Assembly (NCBI GenBank): GCA_963743285.1
Contig: CAVUPF010000004.1
Location: forward strand, 124,001 to 188,000
Length of the DNA: 64,000 nucleotides
Source: CAVUPF01 sp963743285
GTDB taxonomy: Bacteria > Actinomycetota > Thermoleophilia > Solirubrobacterales > 70-9
Direction: 5' to 3'
Of this stretch, positions 29,454 to 38,907 are shown in pieces; the stretch's first letter is position 1, and each line of letters starts with the position of its first letter. The notes below the pieces were generated by a model. That model was given only the letters and a program-made list of their open reading frames with translations. It was not told the origin of the DNA and searched no databases. Made by a program: the position numbers and the translations under genes.

Positions 29454-29911
29454 GCGGGCAGACCGCCCGCGCTTGGCGTCTGGCCGGCGCGCTCTGTGGC
29501 ATTGTGGTGGTCGCCGACCAAGCATCCAAGGCGGCAATCGAAGCTCACCTCGTCCCCGGCCAGCACGTCGGCGTACTTGGCCCACTGGGCCTGACCCTGT
29601 CCCACAACAGCGGTGTCGCCTTTGGCCTCGCGGGTGGAGCGGGCGTCGGCCTCGTCGCGGTAACGCTGGTGGCGCTCGGCTTCATCGGCTTCCTCTTCTG
29701 GCGCAACCCGACCCGACCCGGGATGTGGGTCGCCGTCGGCCTGCTGGCAGGGGGAGCGCTTGGGAACCTTGCCGACCGGATCCGCGCCGGGGTGGTCACC
29801 GACTACATCGACCTGCCGCACTGGCCCCCCTTCAACCTGGCCGACACTGCGATCACGATCGGGGTCGTGCTGCTCGCGATCGCCTACCTGCGGGAGCCGG
29901 TGGATAGATGA
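29450..29911 (+). CDS. lspA: Lipoprotein signal peptidase II
   Basis: LspA is an aspartic protease of the cytoplasmic membrane that cuts signal peptides of diacylglyceryl-prolipoproteins. The 153-residue protein has four hydrophobic segments and both catalytic Asp motifs: GNLADRIRAGVVTDYIDL and FNLADTAITIGVVLLA. The early DQASKAAIEAHL helix and SHNSGVAFGL loop also match. GTG 29450 overlaps the yggT stop, and the stop overlaps the next gene as ATGA. Confidence 0.94.
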   Translation: MSGQTARAWRLAGALCGIVVVADQASKAAIEAHLVPGQHVGVLGPLGLTLSHNSGVAFGLAGGAGVGLVAVTLVALGFIGFLFWRNPTRPGMWVAVGLLAGGALGNLADRIRAGVVTDYIDLPHWPPFNLADTAITIGVVLLAIAYLREPVDR

Positions 29912-30585
29912 CCGCGGAATTGCGCGTCGTCCACCTCGACGAGGCGCTCGCAGTAGTCGACAAGCCCGCCGGCCTCGTCGTCCACCCGGCGCCGTCCCAC
30001 CGCGGACCAACCCTTGTCGAGGAGCTTGGCGAGATCCTCGGTGGTGGGGAGGACCCGCAGCGCCCCGGCATCGTTCACCGGCTCGATAAGGGCACCAGCG
30101 GCCTGCTCGTTGTCGCCCGCACCGACGCTGCGCACGCCGCCCTGCAGGCTCAGGTACAGCAACGCGAGGTCGAGCGCCGCTACCTGGCGCTGGCCGGAGG
30201 CCGCCTTGCCTCTCGCACAGGGACGATCGATGCTCCGATCGGGCGCGCTGCGCGCGAACGACGCCGGATGGCCGTCTCGGGAGCTGCGGCACGAGAGGCG
30301 CGCACCCACTTCGCGGTGCTCGAGATACTCGCCGCCGAGACCTACCTGGAGGCGCGACTGGAGACCGGTAGGACGCACCAGATCCGCGCCCACTTCGCGG
30401 CGATTGGACACCCCCTGACGGGCGACGCGACTTACGGCGGCGGGGTGAGGTATGGGCTCGAGCGCCAGTTCCTGCACGCCCACCGGCTCGCCTTCACCCA
30501 CCCCGAGAGTGGCGCGATGCTCGCCTTTGACTCAGAGCTGCCGGCAGACCTGGTCGCCGCCCTCGCGGCGGCCCGGGCCGCCTGA
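29908..30585 (+). CDS. RluA-family pseudouridine synthase without S4 domain
   Basis: This enzyme isomerises uridine in rRNA or tRNA. The 225-residue catalytic domain has VVDKPAGLVVHPAPSHRG, the catalytic aspartate motif GIVHRLDKGTSGLLVVART, RRYLALAGG and LETGRTHQIRAHFAAIGHPL. RluD proteins usually start with an S4 domain of about 80 residues, which is missing here because the gene starts directly after lspA. Position after lspA is typical for rluD, but the modified site cannot be assigned. Confidence 0.85.
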   Translation: MTAELRVVHLDEALAVVDKPAGLVVHPAPSHRGPTLVEELGEILGGGEDPQRPGIVHRLDKGTSGLLVVARTDAAHAALQAQVQQREVERRYLALAGGRLASRTGTIDAPIGRAARERRRMAVSGAAAREARTHFAVLEILAAETYLEARLETGRTHQIRAHFAAIGHPLTGDATYGGGVRYGLERQFLHAHRLAFTHPESGAMLAFDSELPADLVAALAAARAA

Positions 30586-30719
30586 GCGGCTGCCCCTCTA
30601 CAATCCCGCGGGATCGCAACCAACCCCCGCTCGCAGCGCCCCGGGTCCTGCCCGGCCCACACAGGCGCCGGGTCCGGCAAGCGCGACGGGAGAGCTTTAC
30701 CTACCAAGGAGAGTTTTCT
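30586..30719 (+). promoter_or_regulatory. rpsB leader with weak promoter
   Basis: The 134-base gap holds TACAAT (30599-30604) as a possible -10 without a good -35, two copies of CCGGGTCC at about 30646 and 30669 that can take part in alternative stems, and AAGGAGA as the ribosome site before ATG 30720. A structured autoregulatory leader is conceivable. Confidence 0.3.
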
Positions 30720-31763
30720 ATGCCAAAGGCAGATCTCAAAGAGCTGCTGCAAGCCGGAGTCCACTTCGGCCATCAAACCCGTCGATGGAACCCGAACATG
30801 CGTCGCTTCATCCACGGCGAGCTGGACGGGATCCACATCATTGACCTGCTGCAGACCGAGGCACTGCTGGAGAACGCCCGCCGCTTCGCTGGCGAGCTGG
30901 CTAGCGGCGGCGGCACGGTGCTGTTCGTCGGCACCAAGAAGCAGGCGCGCGACGCGGTCAAGGAGTGGGCCGACCGCTGTCGGATGCCCTATGTCAACCA
31001 GCGCTGGCTGGGCGGCTTGCTGACCAACTTCAACACGATGTCGGCCCGGATCGCCCGCCTGCACGAGCTGACCGCGTGGCAAGAGGAGGGCAAACTCGAC
31101 CTGTTGCCGACCAAGGAGCGGATGGGCATGCAGGCCGAACTGACGAAGCTCGAATTCAACCTCGGCGGCGTTCGGAACATGGAGCGCCTGCCCGACGCAG
31201 TCTTCGTCACCGACCTCAAAACCGAGGAGATCGCGGTTCACGAGGCGGCCCGCCTGCGGATTCCGATCATCGGCTTGGTCGACACCAACTGCGACCCAAG
31301 CCCGATCGACCACGTGATACCTGGCAATGACGATGCGATCCGCTCCTGCCAACTCGTGATCGGCACGATCGGCACGGCCGTGGAGACGGGTGCCTCCGCC
31401 TGGCGGACCCAGGAGGAAAAGCGCATAGCCGAGGAGATGGAGCGGCGCCGCATAGAGGAGGAAGAGCGCCGCAAACGCGAGGAAGAGGAGAAAGCGCGTC
31501 AGGAAGCTGAGGACGCTGCTAAAGCTGCCGCCGACGCGGAGGCTGCAGCGATGCAGCAGGCGCCCGCGCGGACGAGCGACGAAGTCGCGGGTCAGGCGGC
31601 TCAGGGTTCTCACAGCGGTGGCGCAAGGCTCACCGTCCCCGCAGGCAAAGCCGAGGGGGCGGTGGTCGAGGAGCCCCAGCCCTCGCCCGTTTCCGGTCGC
31701 GATCCGACTCCTCCAAGGTCGGACGAGGATCCGGTCGAGCCGACCCAAGAGGGGACCGCATGA
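30720..31763 (+). CDS. rpsB: 30S ribosomal protein S2 with long charged tail
   Basis: S2 binds the 30S head-body junction. The core (residues about 1-232) has LLQAGVHFGHQTRRWNPNMR, GTVLFVGTKKQARDAV, NQRWLGGLLTNF, PDAVFVTDLKTEEIAVHEA and GLVDTNCDPSPIDHVIPGND. After the core, about 115 extra residues form a Glu/Arg/Lys-rich probable coiled coil (EEMERRRIEEEERRKREEEE) and then an Ala/Pro/Gly-rich acidic tail. Total 347 residues, against about 240-270 in most bacteria. tsf overlaps the stop as ATGA. Confidence 0.95.
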   Translation: MPKADLKELLQAGVHFGHQTRRWNPNMRRFIHGELDGIHIIDLLQTEALLENARRFAGELASGGGTVLFVGTKKQARDAVKEWADRCRMPYVNQRWLGGLLTNFNTMSARIARLHELTAWQEEGKLDLLPTKERMGMQAELTKLEFNLGGVRNMERLPDAVFVTDLKTEEIAVHEAARLRIPIIGLVDTNCDPSPIDHVIPGNDDAIRSCQLVIGTIGTAVETGASAWRTQEEKRIAEEMERRRIEEEERRKREEEEKARQEAEDAAKAAADAEAAAMQQAPARTSDEVAGQAAQGSHSGGARLTVPAGKAEGAVVEEPQPSPVSGRDPTPPRSDEDPVEPTQEGTA

Positions 31764-32365
31764 CGATCGCAGCTGCCGACGTCAAAGCGCTGCGAGATCG
31801 CACCGGTGCGGCGATGATGGACTGCAAGGCCGCCCTGACCGAGGCCGACGGCAACACCGAGCGCGCGATCGAGCTGCTCCGGGTAAAGGGCCAGGCCTCT
31901 GCCGCAAAGCGCGAGGGGCGCGGCACCGAGGAGGGCGTCGTCTCCGCTTACATCCACGCCAACGACAGGGTGGGGGCGATGGTCGAAGTCCAGTGCGAGA
32001 CGGACTTCGTTGCCCGCAACGAGGACTTCAAGGCGTTCGCCTACGAGGTTGCCCTACACGTCGCGGCGAGCGCACCGCAATACATCTCCTCCGAGGAGAT
32101 CCCGGAGGAGGAGCGCGAGGCCGAGCGGCGCGTCTTCCAGGAAAAGGCCCGAGAGGAAGGCAAGCCGGACGACGTGGTCGAGAAAATCGTCGCGGGCCAG
32201 CTCTCCAAGTGGGCGAGCGAGGTCGCGCTCCTTGACCAGTCCCATGTCAACGCGGACAAGCACGACTCTAAGACAATTGAGGAGTTGCGCCAGGAGCTTG
32301 CCGCCAAGACCGGCGAGAATGTTCGAGTCGCCCGCTTCTCCTACTTCCGCATCGGCGAGTCCTGA
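31760..32365 (+). CDS. tsf: Elongation factor Ts
   Basis: EF-Ts exchanges GDP for GTP on EF-Tu. The 201-residue protein has the UBA-like N-terminal domain (VKALRDRTGAAMMDCKAALT), the core motif VEVQCETDFVARNEDFKAF, and a single short C-terminal subdomain (LREEL-type NVRVARFSYFRIGE), as in the short form of many actinobacteria. ATG 31760 overlaps rpsB. Confidence 0.95.
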   Translation: MTIAAADVKALRDRTGAAMMDCKAALTEADGNTERAIELLRVKGQASAAKREGRGTEEGVVSAYIHANDRVGAMVEVQCETDFVARNEDFKAFAYEVALHVAASAPQYISSEEIPEEEREAERRVFQEKAREEGKPDDVVEKIVAGQLSKWASEVALLDQSHVNADKHDSKTIEELRQELAAKTGENVRVARFSYFRIGES

Positions 32366-32408
32366 GGCCGAAGGAGCGAGTCGGGGATAGGCTCTTCACG
32401 GGCCGTAA

Positions 32409-33158
32409 ATGCCGAGATCTATGGATTCAACCCCCAAGTTCAGCCGCATCATGCTCAAGCTCTCCGGCGAGGCGCTGATGGGCGACCTCGACTACGGCAC
32501 CGACGCGGGAGAGGTGCAGCGGATCGCAAGGCAGGCGACGGCGATCTGCTCACGCGGGGTGGAGGTCGCGATCGTCGTCGGGGCCGGCAATATCTACCGC
32601 GGCCTCGCGGCCGCCGCCGACGGCATGGATCGCGCTACCGGCGATTACATGGGGATGCTGGCAACGGTGCTCAACGCCCTGACCCTCCAGGACGCCTTGG
32701 AGACGATGGAGCAGCACACCCGAGTGATGTCGGCGATCGACGTCAAGGAGGTGGCCGAGCCCTACATCCGTCGCCGTGCCATGCGCCACCTCGAGAAGGG
32801 ACGGGTGGTGATCTTCGCCGCCGGCACCGGCAACCCGTTCTTCACCACCGATACCGCAGCGGCGCTGCGCGCACTCGAGATCGACGCCGAGGCGATCCTG
32901 ATGGCCAAGAACGGGGTCGAGGGGGTCTACGACGCCGACCCGGCGATACATCCCGACGCTAAGTTCATCCCTGCGATCAGTCACCGCGAGGCAATCGAGC
33001 GGGGGCTGAAGGTGATGGACTCGACGGCTCTCTCGCTCTGCATGGACAACGACTTGCCGATCTACGTCTTCAACATGGGAGACGAGGGCAACATAGATAG
33101 GATCGTCTGCGGCGAGAGGGTGGGCACGCTGGTCTCCAGCGCGCCCGCCACCGCGTGA
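32409..33158 (+). CDS. pyrH: UMP kinase
   Basis: PyrH phosphorylates UMP to UDP with ATP in the bacterial-specific hexameric enzyme. Visible are RIMLKLSGEALMG, VVGAGNIYRG, ATGDYMGMLATVLNALTLQD, FAAGTGNPFFTTDTAAALRA, LMAKNGVEGVYDADP and LKVMDSTALSLCMDNDLPIY. The start is ATG 32409; ATG 32421 is an alternative 12 bases later. The 43-base gap after tsf is typical of this block. Confidence 0.95.
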   Translation: MPRSMDSTPKFSRIMLKLSGEALMGDLDYGTDAGEVQRIARQATAICSRGVEVAIVVGAGNIYRGLAAAADGMDRATGDYMGMLATVLNALTLQDALETMEQHTRVMSAIDVKEVAEPYIRRRAMRHLEKGRVVIFAAGTGNPFFTTDTAAALRALEIDAEAILMAKNGVEGVYDADPAIHPDAKFIPAISHREAIERGLKVMDSTALSLCMDNDLPIYVFNMGDEGNIDRIVCGERVGTLVSSAPATA

Positions 33159-33171
33159 GGACGGGAACCCA

Positions 33172-33735
33172 GTGGATCTGATCGACGAACTGCTCGAGGA
33201 CGCCAAGGGCCGCATGGCCAAGTCGGTCGAATCGAGCCGCGGCGAGCTGGCGACCGTACGCACCGGTCGGGCCTCTCCCCATCTGCTCGACCGCATTGCA
33301 GTGGACTACTACGGGACCCAGACGCCGCTCAAGCAACTCGCGAACGTGGCGACCGCCGACGCGCGCCTGCTCACCGTCACCCCTTACGACAAATCCTCGC
33401 TGACTGCAATCGAGAAATCGATCCAGGAGTCCGACATCGGGCTGACGCCCAGCAACGACGGCAACGTGATCCGCCTCCAGATTCCCGAGCTGACCGAGGA
33501 GCGCCGCCGCGAGATGGTCAAGGTCGTCCACGGCGTCGCCGAGGAGGGACGGGTGGCGATCCGCAACGTTCGCCGCGACGTCATGCACGATTTGCGCGAG
33601 CTCAAGAAGGAGGGAGAGGCTGGCGAGGACGACGAGCGCCGCGCCGAGTCCGCGCTCCAGAAGCAGACCGACGAGGCGATCACCGAGATCGATGCGCTGC
33701 TCAAGGGCAAGGAAGAGGAAATCCTCGAGGTTTGA
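33172..33735 (+). CDS. frr: Ribosome recycling factor
   Basis: RRF splits post-termination ribosomes together with EF-G. The 187-residue protein carries ELATVRTGRASPHLLDRIAVDYYG, LTVTPYDKSSLTAIEKSIQ, GLTPSNDGNVIRLQIP and LTEERRREMVKVVH, all family blocks. It starts with GTG 33172, and its stop overlaps the uppS TTG start as TTGA. Confidence 0.95.
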   Translation: MDLIDELLEDAKGRMAKSVESSRGELATVRTGRASPHLLDRIAVDYYGTQTPLKQLANVATADARLLTVTPYDKSSLTAIEKSIQESDIGLTPSNDGNVIRLQIPELTEERRREMVKVVHGVAEEGRVAIRNVRRDVMHDLRELKKEGEAGEDDERRAESALQKQTDEAITEIDALLKGKEEEILEV

Positions 33736-34401
33736 CCCCTGCCCGATTCGTAGCGATCATCACCGACGGCAACGGACGCTGGGCTCAGCATCGTGGCCTG
33801 CCGGTAGTCGAGGGGCACCGGGCCGGCGCCGACGTGCTCAAGGCGCGGCTGCGCGACGCGGTCGAGTTGGGGATCAAGGAGCTGTCCGTCTTCTCCTTCT
33901 CGACCGAGAACTGGTCGCGGCCGGCGGAGGAGGTCGAGGGCCTGGTGCGGATGTTCGGCGAGCGGATCGCAGCCGAGACGCCCGAGCTGCGCGAGGAGGG
34001 GGTGCGGATGCGCTTCAGCGGCCGGCGCGAGGGAGTCGACCCGGAGCTGGTCGAGCGGATGGAGTGGGCCGAGCGCACAACCGAGGCCAACGGCGCATCA
34101 CGCTCTTCGTCGCCTTCAACTACGGCGGCAGGGCGGAGATCGTGGATGCGGCGCGAAGCTTCCAGGGGGGCTCCGAGGAGGAGTTCCGCCGCCACCTCTA
34201 CGCGCCCGAGATGCACGACCCAGACCTCCTGATACGAACGAGCGGAGAGCAGCGGGTCTCTAACTACCTGCTCTGGCAGTGCGCTTACTCAGAGCTGGTC
34301 TTTCGCGACGAGCTCTGGCCAGACTTCGACGCGGGAGGCGCTGGAGGCCTGCGCTCGGGGAGTATGAGTCGCGGCAGCGCCGCTTCGGGGCGAGGACCTG
34401 A
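33732..34401 (+). pseudogene. uppS: Undecaprenyl diphosphate synthase, multiple frameshifts
   Basis: UppS makes the C55 lipid carrier for cell-wall synthesis. From TTG 33732 the frame gives VAIITDGNGRWAQHRGLPVV with the catalytic Asp, EGHRAGADVL and FSFSTENWSRP up to EWAERTTEANG. The sequence then continues in a second frame at about 34090 (RITLFVAFNYGGRAEIVDA, DPDLLIRTSGEQRVSNYLLWQ, FRDELWPDFD). A third frame starts at about 34332 (REALEACARG) and a fourth step at about 34359 gives EYESRQRRFGART and stop 34401. The indels are one missing base, then two extra bases. All family blocks remain, so base-calling error is likely. Confidence 0.85.
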
Positions 34402-35352
34402 CTATGGGCCCACCCCGGGAGAGGGGGAGGAGCGCCGTAACCGGCCGCGGCGCAGCTTCCGCGAGGCCGAAGAGCTCTTCAACGGCCTCGATGACCCAAT
34501 CGCCAAGGAGCGACCCGAGCCGGCACCGCAAGCGCCGCAGCGACGCCGGGAGATGCGTGGCGAGACCGCCAAGCGGATCCTAGTCGCGATCCCCTGGATC
34601 GCCTTCGCGATCGCGATCACCGTCGCCGGCGGCCTGGTCTTCGCGATCGCAATGGTCGCGATCGGAGTGCTCGCCCTGCACGAGTACTTTGCAATGACCG
34701 AGGAGCTGCGACCGATAGAGATCGCTGCTTACGTGGCGGTCACAGCACTCGTCCTCGCCGCCCACTTCGGCACGACCTTCGACGTGCTGATGGTCATCCC
34801 GGCCTCCTTCCTGCTGCTCTTCGTCTTCGGCGCTGATCGTCAACACCGCGACGGGATCACTGTCTCGATGGGCGTCACCCTGCTTGGGGTCGTTTGGATC
34901 GGCATCCCGTTGGTCCACGCGGTGTTGCTGCGCGAATTGCCTCACCATGGCGCCGCCTTACTGGTCGATGTCCTGATCGGCGACCTTTGTAACCGACACG
35001 GCTGCCTACGCGACCGGCCGCATGTTCGGCAGCCACCGGATCGCCCCCAGCCTCTCACCGAACAAGACGCTGGAGGGGTTGATCGGCGGCTTCGTGATCG
35101 GCACCATGAGTCGTCTGGTTCGCCGGCCTGTACCAGAACTGGCTTTCGGGGGTCGACGCGCTGATCCTCGGCGCCGCCTTGGCGGCGATCGCCCCGCTCG
35201 GTGACCTCTTCGAGTCGATGTTGAAGCGCGACCTCGGCAAGAAGGACACCGGCGCCCTCTTCGGCCCACACGGCGGTGTCCTCGACCGCCTCGATGCGGT
35301 CCTCTTCACCGTCGTCATCGGCTACTACCTTGCTGTTCAGCTTGTTTATTGA
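34364..35352 (+). pseudogene. cdsA: Phosphatidate cytidylyltransferase, two frameshifts
   Basis: CdsA makes CDP-diacylglycerol in the membrane. The reading frame from ATG 34364 has a charged N-terminal region, then several membrane segments (IAFAIAITVAGGLVFAIAMV and later). The catalytic C-terminal half is in other frames. From about 34983 comes TFVTDTAAYATGRMFGSHRI, then APSLSPNKTLEGLIGG. From about 35113 comes VWFAGLYQNWLSGVDALILG, then GDLFESMLKRDLGKKDTG and HGGVLDRLDAVLFTVV, to the stop at 35352. Each joint needs removal of one extra base. The start overlaps the end of uppS in a different frame. Confidence 0.85.
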
Positions 35353-35370
35353 CCCACCTACACTGATTCG

Positions 35371-36513
35371 ATGAAGAAACTCGCGATCCTAGGGTCGACA
35401 GGCTCGATCGGGACTCAGGCACTCGAGGTCGTCTCGACCTCCCCCGGCCTGCAAGTCGTCGCGCTTACAGCAGACTCGAGTTGGGAGCGGGTCCTTGGGC
35501 AGGCTCGCCAGTTCGGGGTGCCAGCGATCGCGCTATCCGACCCGGCTGCGGCGGAGCGCGCCGGGCGGCGTGGAACGGTCGCGTTCTCTCTGGAGATGAG
35601 GGGGTCCTCAAGCTGATCTCCGAGAGCGAAGCCGACCTCGTCCTGAACGGTATCGTCGGCGCGGCGGGGCTCGGCCCGACCGTGGTCGCGCTCGGCGAGG
35701 GGCTCGACTTGGCGCTCGCCAACAAGGAGAGCCTGGTGATCGGCGGCGAGCTGGTGATGGCGCTCGCCGAGGCCACCGGCGCCCGCCTGCTGCCAGTCGA
35801 CTCCGAGCACTCCGCCCTGCACCAGCTGATCGGTTCAGAGGCGCCAGGGACAGTCGAGCGGCTCGTCCTCACCGCCTCCGGTGGTCCATTCCGCGGCCGC
35901 GAGGACCTCTCCGGCGTCAGCGTTGCCGATGCTCTCGCTCATCCGACTTGGGAGATGGGGCAGGATCACGATCGACTCGGCGACCCTGATCAACAAGGGG
36001 TTCGAGATGATCGAGGCCCACCACCTCTTCGGCCTCCCCTACGAGCGGATCGACGTGGTGGTCCACCCGCAGTCCCTTGTCCATTCATTAATCCAGCTCA
36101 ACGACGGCGCCTCGCTCGCCCATCTCGGCCATCCGGACATGCGGGTGCCGATCTCCTACGCGTTGCATTTCCCCGAGCGGGCCGATGTCGACGTCCCCCG
36201 GCTTGATCTTGCCACCGCCGGTGAGCTGAGCTTCGAGCGGCCGGACACCGATACCTTCACCTGCCTGCGGCTGGCCCGCGAGGCGGGCGAAGCGGGGGGA
36301 ACAGCGCCTTGCGTGCTGAACGCCGCCGACGAGGTCGCCGTCGCCGCCTTCCTTGACGGGCGCATCCCGTTCACCGGCATCGCCGAGGTAATCGAACGGG
36401 TCCTGGAAGAGATGCCCGCGCAGCCGACCGGCCACTTCGAGGATCTCTTCGCAGCAGACGCCGAAGCCCGGCGGCGCTCCGAAGAGCAGGTCAGGGGGTT
36501 GACACCGGCATGA
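35371..36513 (+). pseudogene. dxr: 1-deoxy-D-xylulose-5-phosphate reductoisomerase, two frameshifts
   Basis: Dxr makes MEP, the committed step of non-mevalonate isoprenoid synthesis. From ATG 35371: KKLAILGSTGSIGTQALEVV. The frame changes near 35575 (one base missing) to VLSGDEGVLKLISESEADLV, ANKESLVIGGELVM, LLPVDSEHSALHQLIG and LTASGGPFRGRED. It changes again at about 35957 (one extra base in ATGGGGCAGG) to GRITIDSATLINKGFEMIEA, VVHPQSLVHSLI and VLNAADEVAVAAFLDGRI. NADPH, metal and substrate blocks are complete, so the locus looks functional apart from the indels. rseP overlaps its stop as ATGA. Confidence 0.88.
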
Positions 36514-37601
36514 GCTGGATCCTCGTATTCGTCGGCTTCTCGCTACTGATCATCCTGCACGAGGGGGGGCACTTCCTCGCCGCCAAGGCGACCGGGATGC
36601 GAGTCGAGCGCTTCTTTCTCTTCTTCGGGCCGACGATCTGGTCGTTCAAGCGTGGCGAAACCGAGTACGGGATCAAATCGATCCCGCTGGGCGGTTACGT
36701 AAGAATCACCGGCATGAACCCGGAGGAAGAGGTCCCTCCGGAGCACGAGGACCGCTGCTACTACCGGCAGCCGGTCTGGAAGCGCATCGTCGTCGTTGCG
36801 GCGGGGCCTGCCGTAAACGTCATCTTGGCTCTAGTGATCTTCTTCGTGATCGCCCTGACCAGCGCTGTCGCTCCAACCGAATTCATCCACGAAGTAATCA
36901 AGGGCAGCCCGGCCGCAGGCGTGCTGAAGCCGGGCGACAAAATCGTCGCGGTCGACGGAAGACGCTACCCGAGGCTGGACAGCGCAGCGCGCGTCGACAA
37001 ATTCCGCGAAGCGATCGGATCCCACAAGTGTGCCGGCGAACAGCACCAGGGCTGCCTGGCGGCGACCCCGGTGGAGTTGACCGTCGCGCGCAACGGACAA
37101 TTGACGAACCTCTCGGTGCGGCCCAAGTACGACGACGCCGAGGGCCAGGTCATCGTCGGAATCGCCTTCGTGACAAAGCCCATCTCGGTCGGCGTAGGAG
37201 AAGCGGTCGACCGAGCCACGGGCTCCGCATGGGAAATAACCTCGCGGACTCTTCACGTTTTCAGCCACCTGTTCGAATCCAAGCAGCGCAAGCAAGTGTC
37301 GAGCATCGTCGGCGTCGGCGACGTCGCCCACGAAACCGTCGAACACAGCGCCTTTCAGTCATTCCTCCTACTGGCTCTGGTCAGCCTTTCCCTCGGCCTG
37401 ATCAACCTGCTGCCGATCCTGCCGTTGGACGGCGGGCACATCTTCTGGGCCATAGTCGAGAAACTGCGCGGGAAGCCGGTCTCGCTGCGAGTGATCGAGC
37501 GGGCGACCGTGATCGGCTTCGCGCTTGTCGCGGTGCTGATCTTCATCGGCCTCTCCAACGACATCGGCCGCATCACCGGCGGAGGTTTCAACGTCCGGTA
37601 A
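36510..37601 (+). CDS. rseP: Site-2 protease, RseP/Rip1 family
   Basis: This intramembrane zinc metalloprotease cleaves anti-sigma factors and other membrane regulators. The 363-residue protein has HEGGH at residues 17-21 in the first membrane helix, GIKSIPLGGYVRITGMNP, one PDZ domain (about 115-220, GSPAAGVLKPGDKIVAVDG) and the third ligand motif LINLLPILPLDGGHIFW. Four membrane segments are visible. The gene is intact, unlike the three before it. Its substrate is not identifiable here. Confidence 0.93.
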   Translation: MSWILVFVGFSLLIILHEGGHFLAAKATGMRVERFFLFFGPTIWSFKRGETEYGIKSIPLGGYVRITGMNPEEEVPPEHEDRCYYRQPVWKRIVVVAAGPAVNVILALVIFFVIALTSAVAPTEFIHEVIKGSPAAGVLKPGDKIVAVDGRRYPRLDSAARVDKFREAIGSHKCAGEQHQGCLAATPVELTVARNGQLTNLSVRPKYDDAEGQVIVGIAFVTKPISVGVGEAVDRATGSAWEITSRTLHVFSHLFESKQRKQVSSIVGVGDVAHETVEHSAFQSFLLLALVSLSLGLINLLPILPLDGGHIFWAIVEKLRGKPVSLRVIERATVIGFALVAVLIFIGLSNDIGRITGGGFNVR

Positions 37602-37635
37602 CCGGCCCGCAGCGCTCCCCGGATACCCTTCCTGC

Positions 37636-38889
37636 ATGGCTTCGAAGCGCCAGATCTTCGTCGGGGGAGTGCCAATCGGCGGCGGCGCCCCGGTCGTCGT
37701 GCAGACGATGACCAAGACCGAGACAGCCAACCTGGCTGCGACGATGACACAGATCCGCAAGGTCGCCGACGCGGGGGCCGACATCGTGCGGGTCGCCGTA
37801 CCCCGCGACGATGACGTCGAGGCACTGAAGACGATCGTCCGAGAGTCGCCGATCCCAGTGATCGCCGACATCCACTTCAACCACACCCTCGCCCTCAAGG
37901 CGATCGACGCCGGCGCCCACTGCATTCGGCTCAATCCCGGCAACATCGGCGGCCGCGAGAAAGTCGCCGAGGTCGTGGCGAAGGCGACAGCCGTCGGGGT
38001 GCCGATGCGGATCGGCGTCAACTCGGGCTCACTGCCCAAGCACCTGCACGAGCTGGAGCGCGAGGCGCCGGTCGAGGCGCTGGTCGCCGCCGCGGTCGAG
38101 TTCGTCGAGCTGATGGAGAGCCTCGACTTCGAGAACTTCAAGGTCTCGATCAAGTCGACCAACGTTCCGAACACGATCGCCGCCAACCGCCTGCTTGCCG
38201 AGCGGATCCCCTACCCACTGCACCTGGGGATCACCGAGGCCGGGACCAAATGGTCGGGCTCGCTGAAATCCGCCGTCGGGCTCGGCACCCTGCTCGCCGA
38301 TGGGATCGGCGACACGATCCGGATCAGCCTGTCGACCTTTCACGCCGAGGAGGAGGTGAAGGTCGCCTGGGAGATCCTCAAGGCCCTGCACCTGCGCGAG
38401 CGCGGCCCGGTGCTGATCGCCTGCCCGACCTGCGGACGCCTCCAGTTCGACATGGACTCGGTGGTGGCGGAGATCGAGCGGCGGCTGGAGGGCTACGCCG
38501 AGCCTGTAGAGGTGGCGGTGCTCGGCTGTGCGGTGAACGGAATCGGCGAGGCTAGCCACGCCGACTTCGGGATCACCGGCGCCAAGGACGAGGGGCTGAT
38601 CTTCGCCCACGGCAAACCGCTCCGAAAGGTGCCGCAGGCGACCTTGGTCGACGCGCTGTTCGAGGAGATCGACAAATCGCTCGATCGCGGCCGGGTCGAG
38701 GTCGACGAGGCAAAGGCAGGGGAGGGTGCCGCGTGGCTGGCGGAGATCGAGGAGGCGAACGCCGATGAGCTGACGCCGGAGAAGATCGCGCAGTTGGAGC
38801 ATGAGGCCGCGGAAAAGGGAGAGTCCGATCGAGTGCTACTCGACGAGGATGCTTCTCCCACGGCTGGGCGGCGATTCACGCGAGCCTGA
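37636..38889 (+). CDS. ispG: 4-hydroxy-3-methylbut-2-enyl diphosphate synthase
   Basis: IspG (GcpE) converts MEcPP to HMBPP with a [4Fe-4S] cluster. The 417-residue protein shows GAPVVVQTMTKTETANLAAT, VIADIHFNHTLALKAI, the cluster cysteines in IACPTCGRLQFD and GCAVNGIGEASHADFG, and GVNSGSLPKH. The usual NGPGEA is NGIGEA here. About 50 extra residues, Glu/Ala-rich, follow the conserved end. ATG 37636 has a GATACC -10-like box 14 bases upstream, so a nearly leaderless transcript is possible. Confidence 0.94.
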   Translation: MASKRQIFVGGVPIGGGAPVVVQTMTKTETANLAATMTQIRKVADAGADIVRVAVPRDDDVEALKTIVRESPIPVIADIHFNHTLALKAIDAGAHCIRLNPGNIGGREKVAEVVAKATAVGVPMRIGVNSGSLPKHLHELEREAPVEALVAAAVEFVELMESLDFENFKVSIKSTNVPNTIAANRLLAERIPYPLHLGITEAGTKWSGSLKSAVGLGTLLADGIGDTIRISLSTFHAEEEVKVAWEILKALHLRERGPVLIACPTCGRLQFDMDSVVAEIERRLEGYAEPVEVAVLGCAVNGIGEASHADFGITGAKDEGLIFAHGKPLRKVPQATLVDALFEEIDKSLDRGRVEVDEAKAGEGAAWLAEIEEANADELTPEKIAQLEHEAAEKGESDRVLLDEDASPTAGRRFTRA

Positions 38890-38907
38890 GACGGATAGGT
38901 TTCCCCG

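Noticed and set aside
33692..35164. A single 490-codon open frame
   Set aside because: It is a hybrid: its middle is the second half of uppS, then the first half of cdsA, and its ends are out-of-frame readings. The conserved blocks show two separate frameshifted genes.
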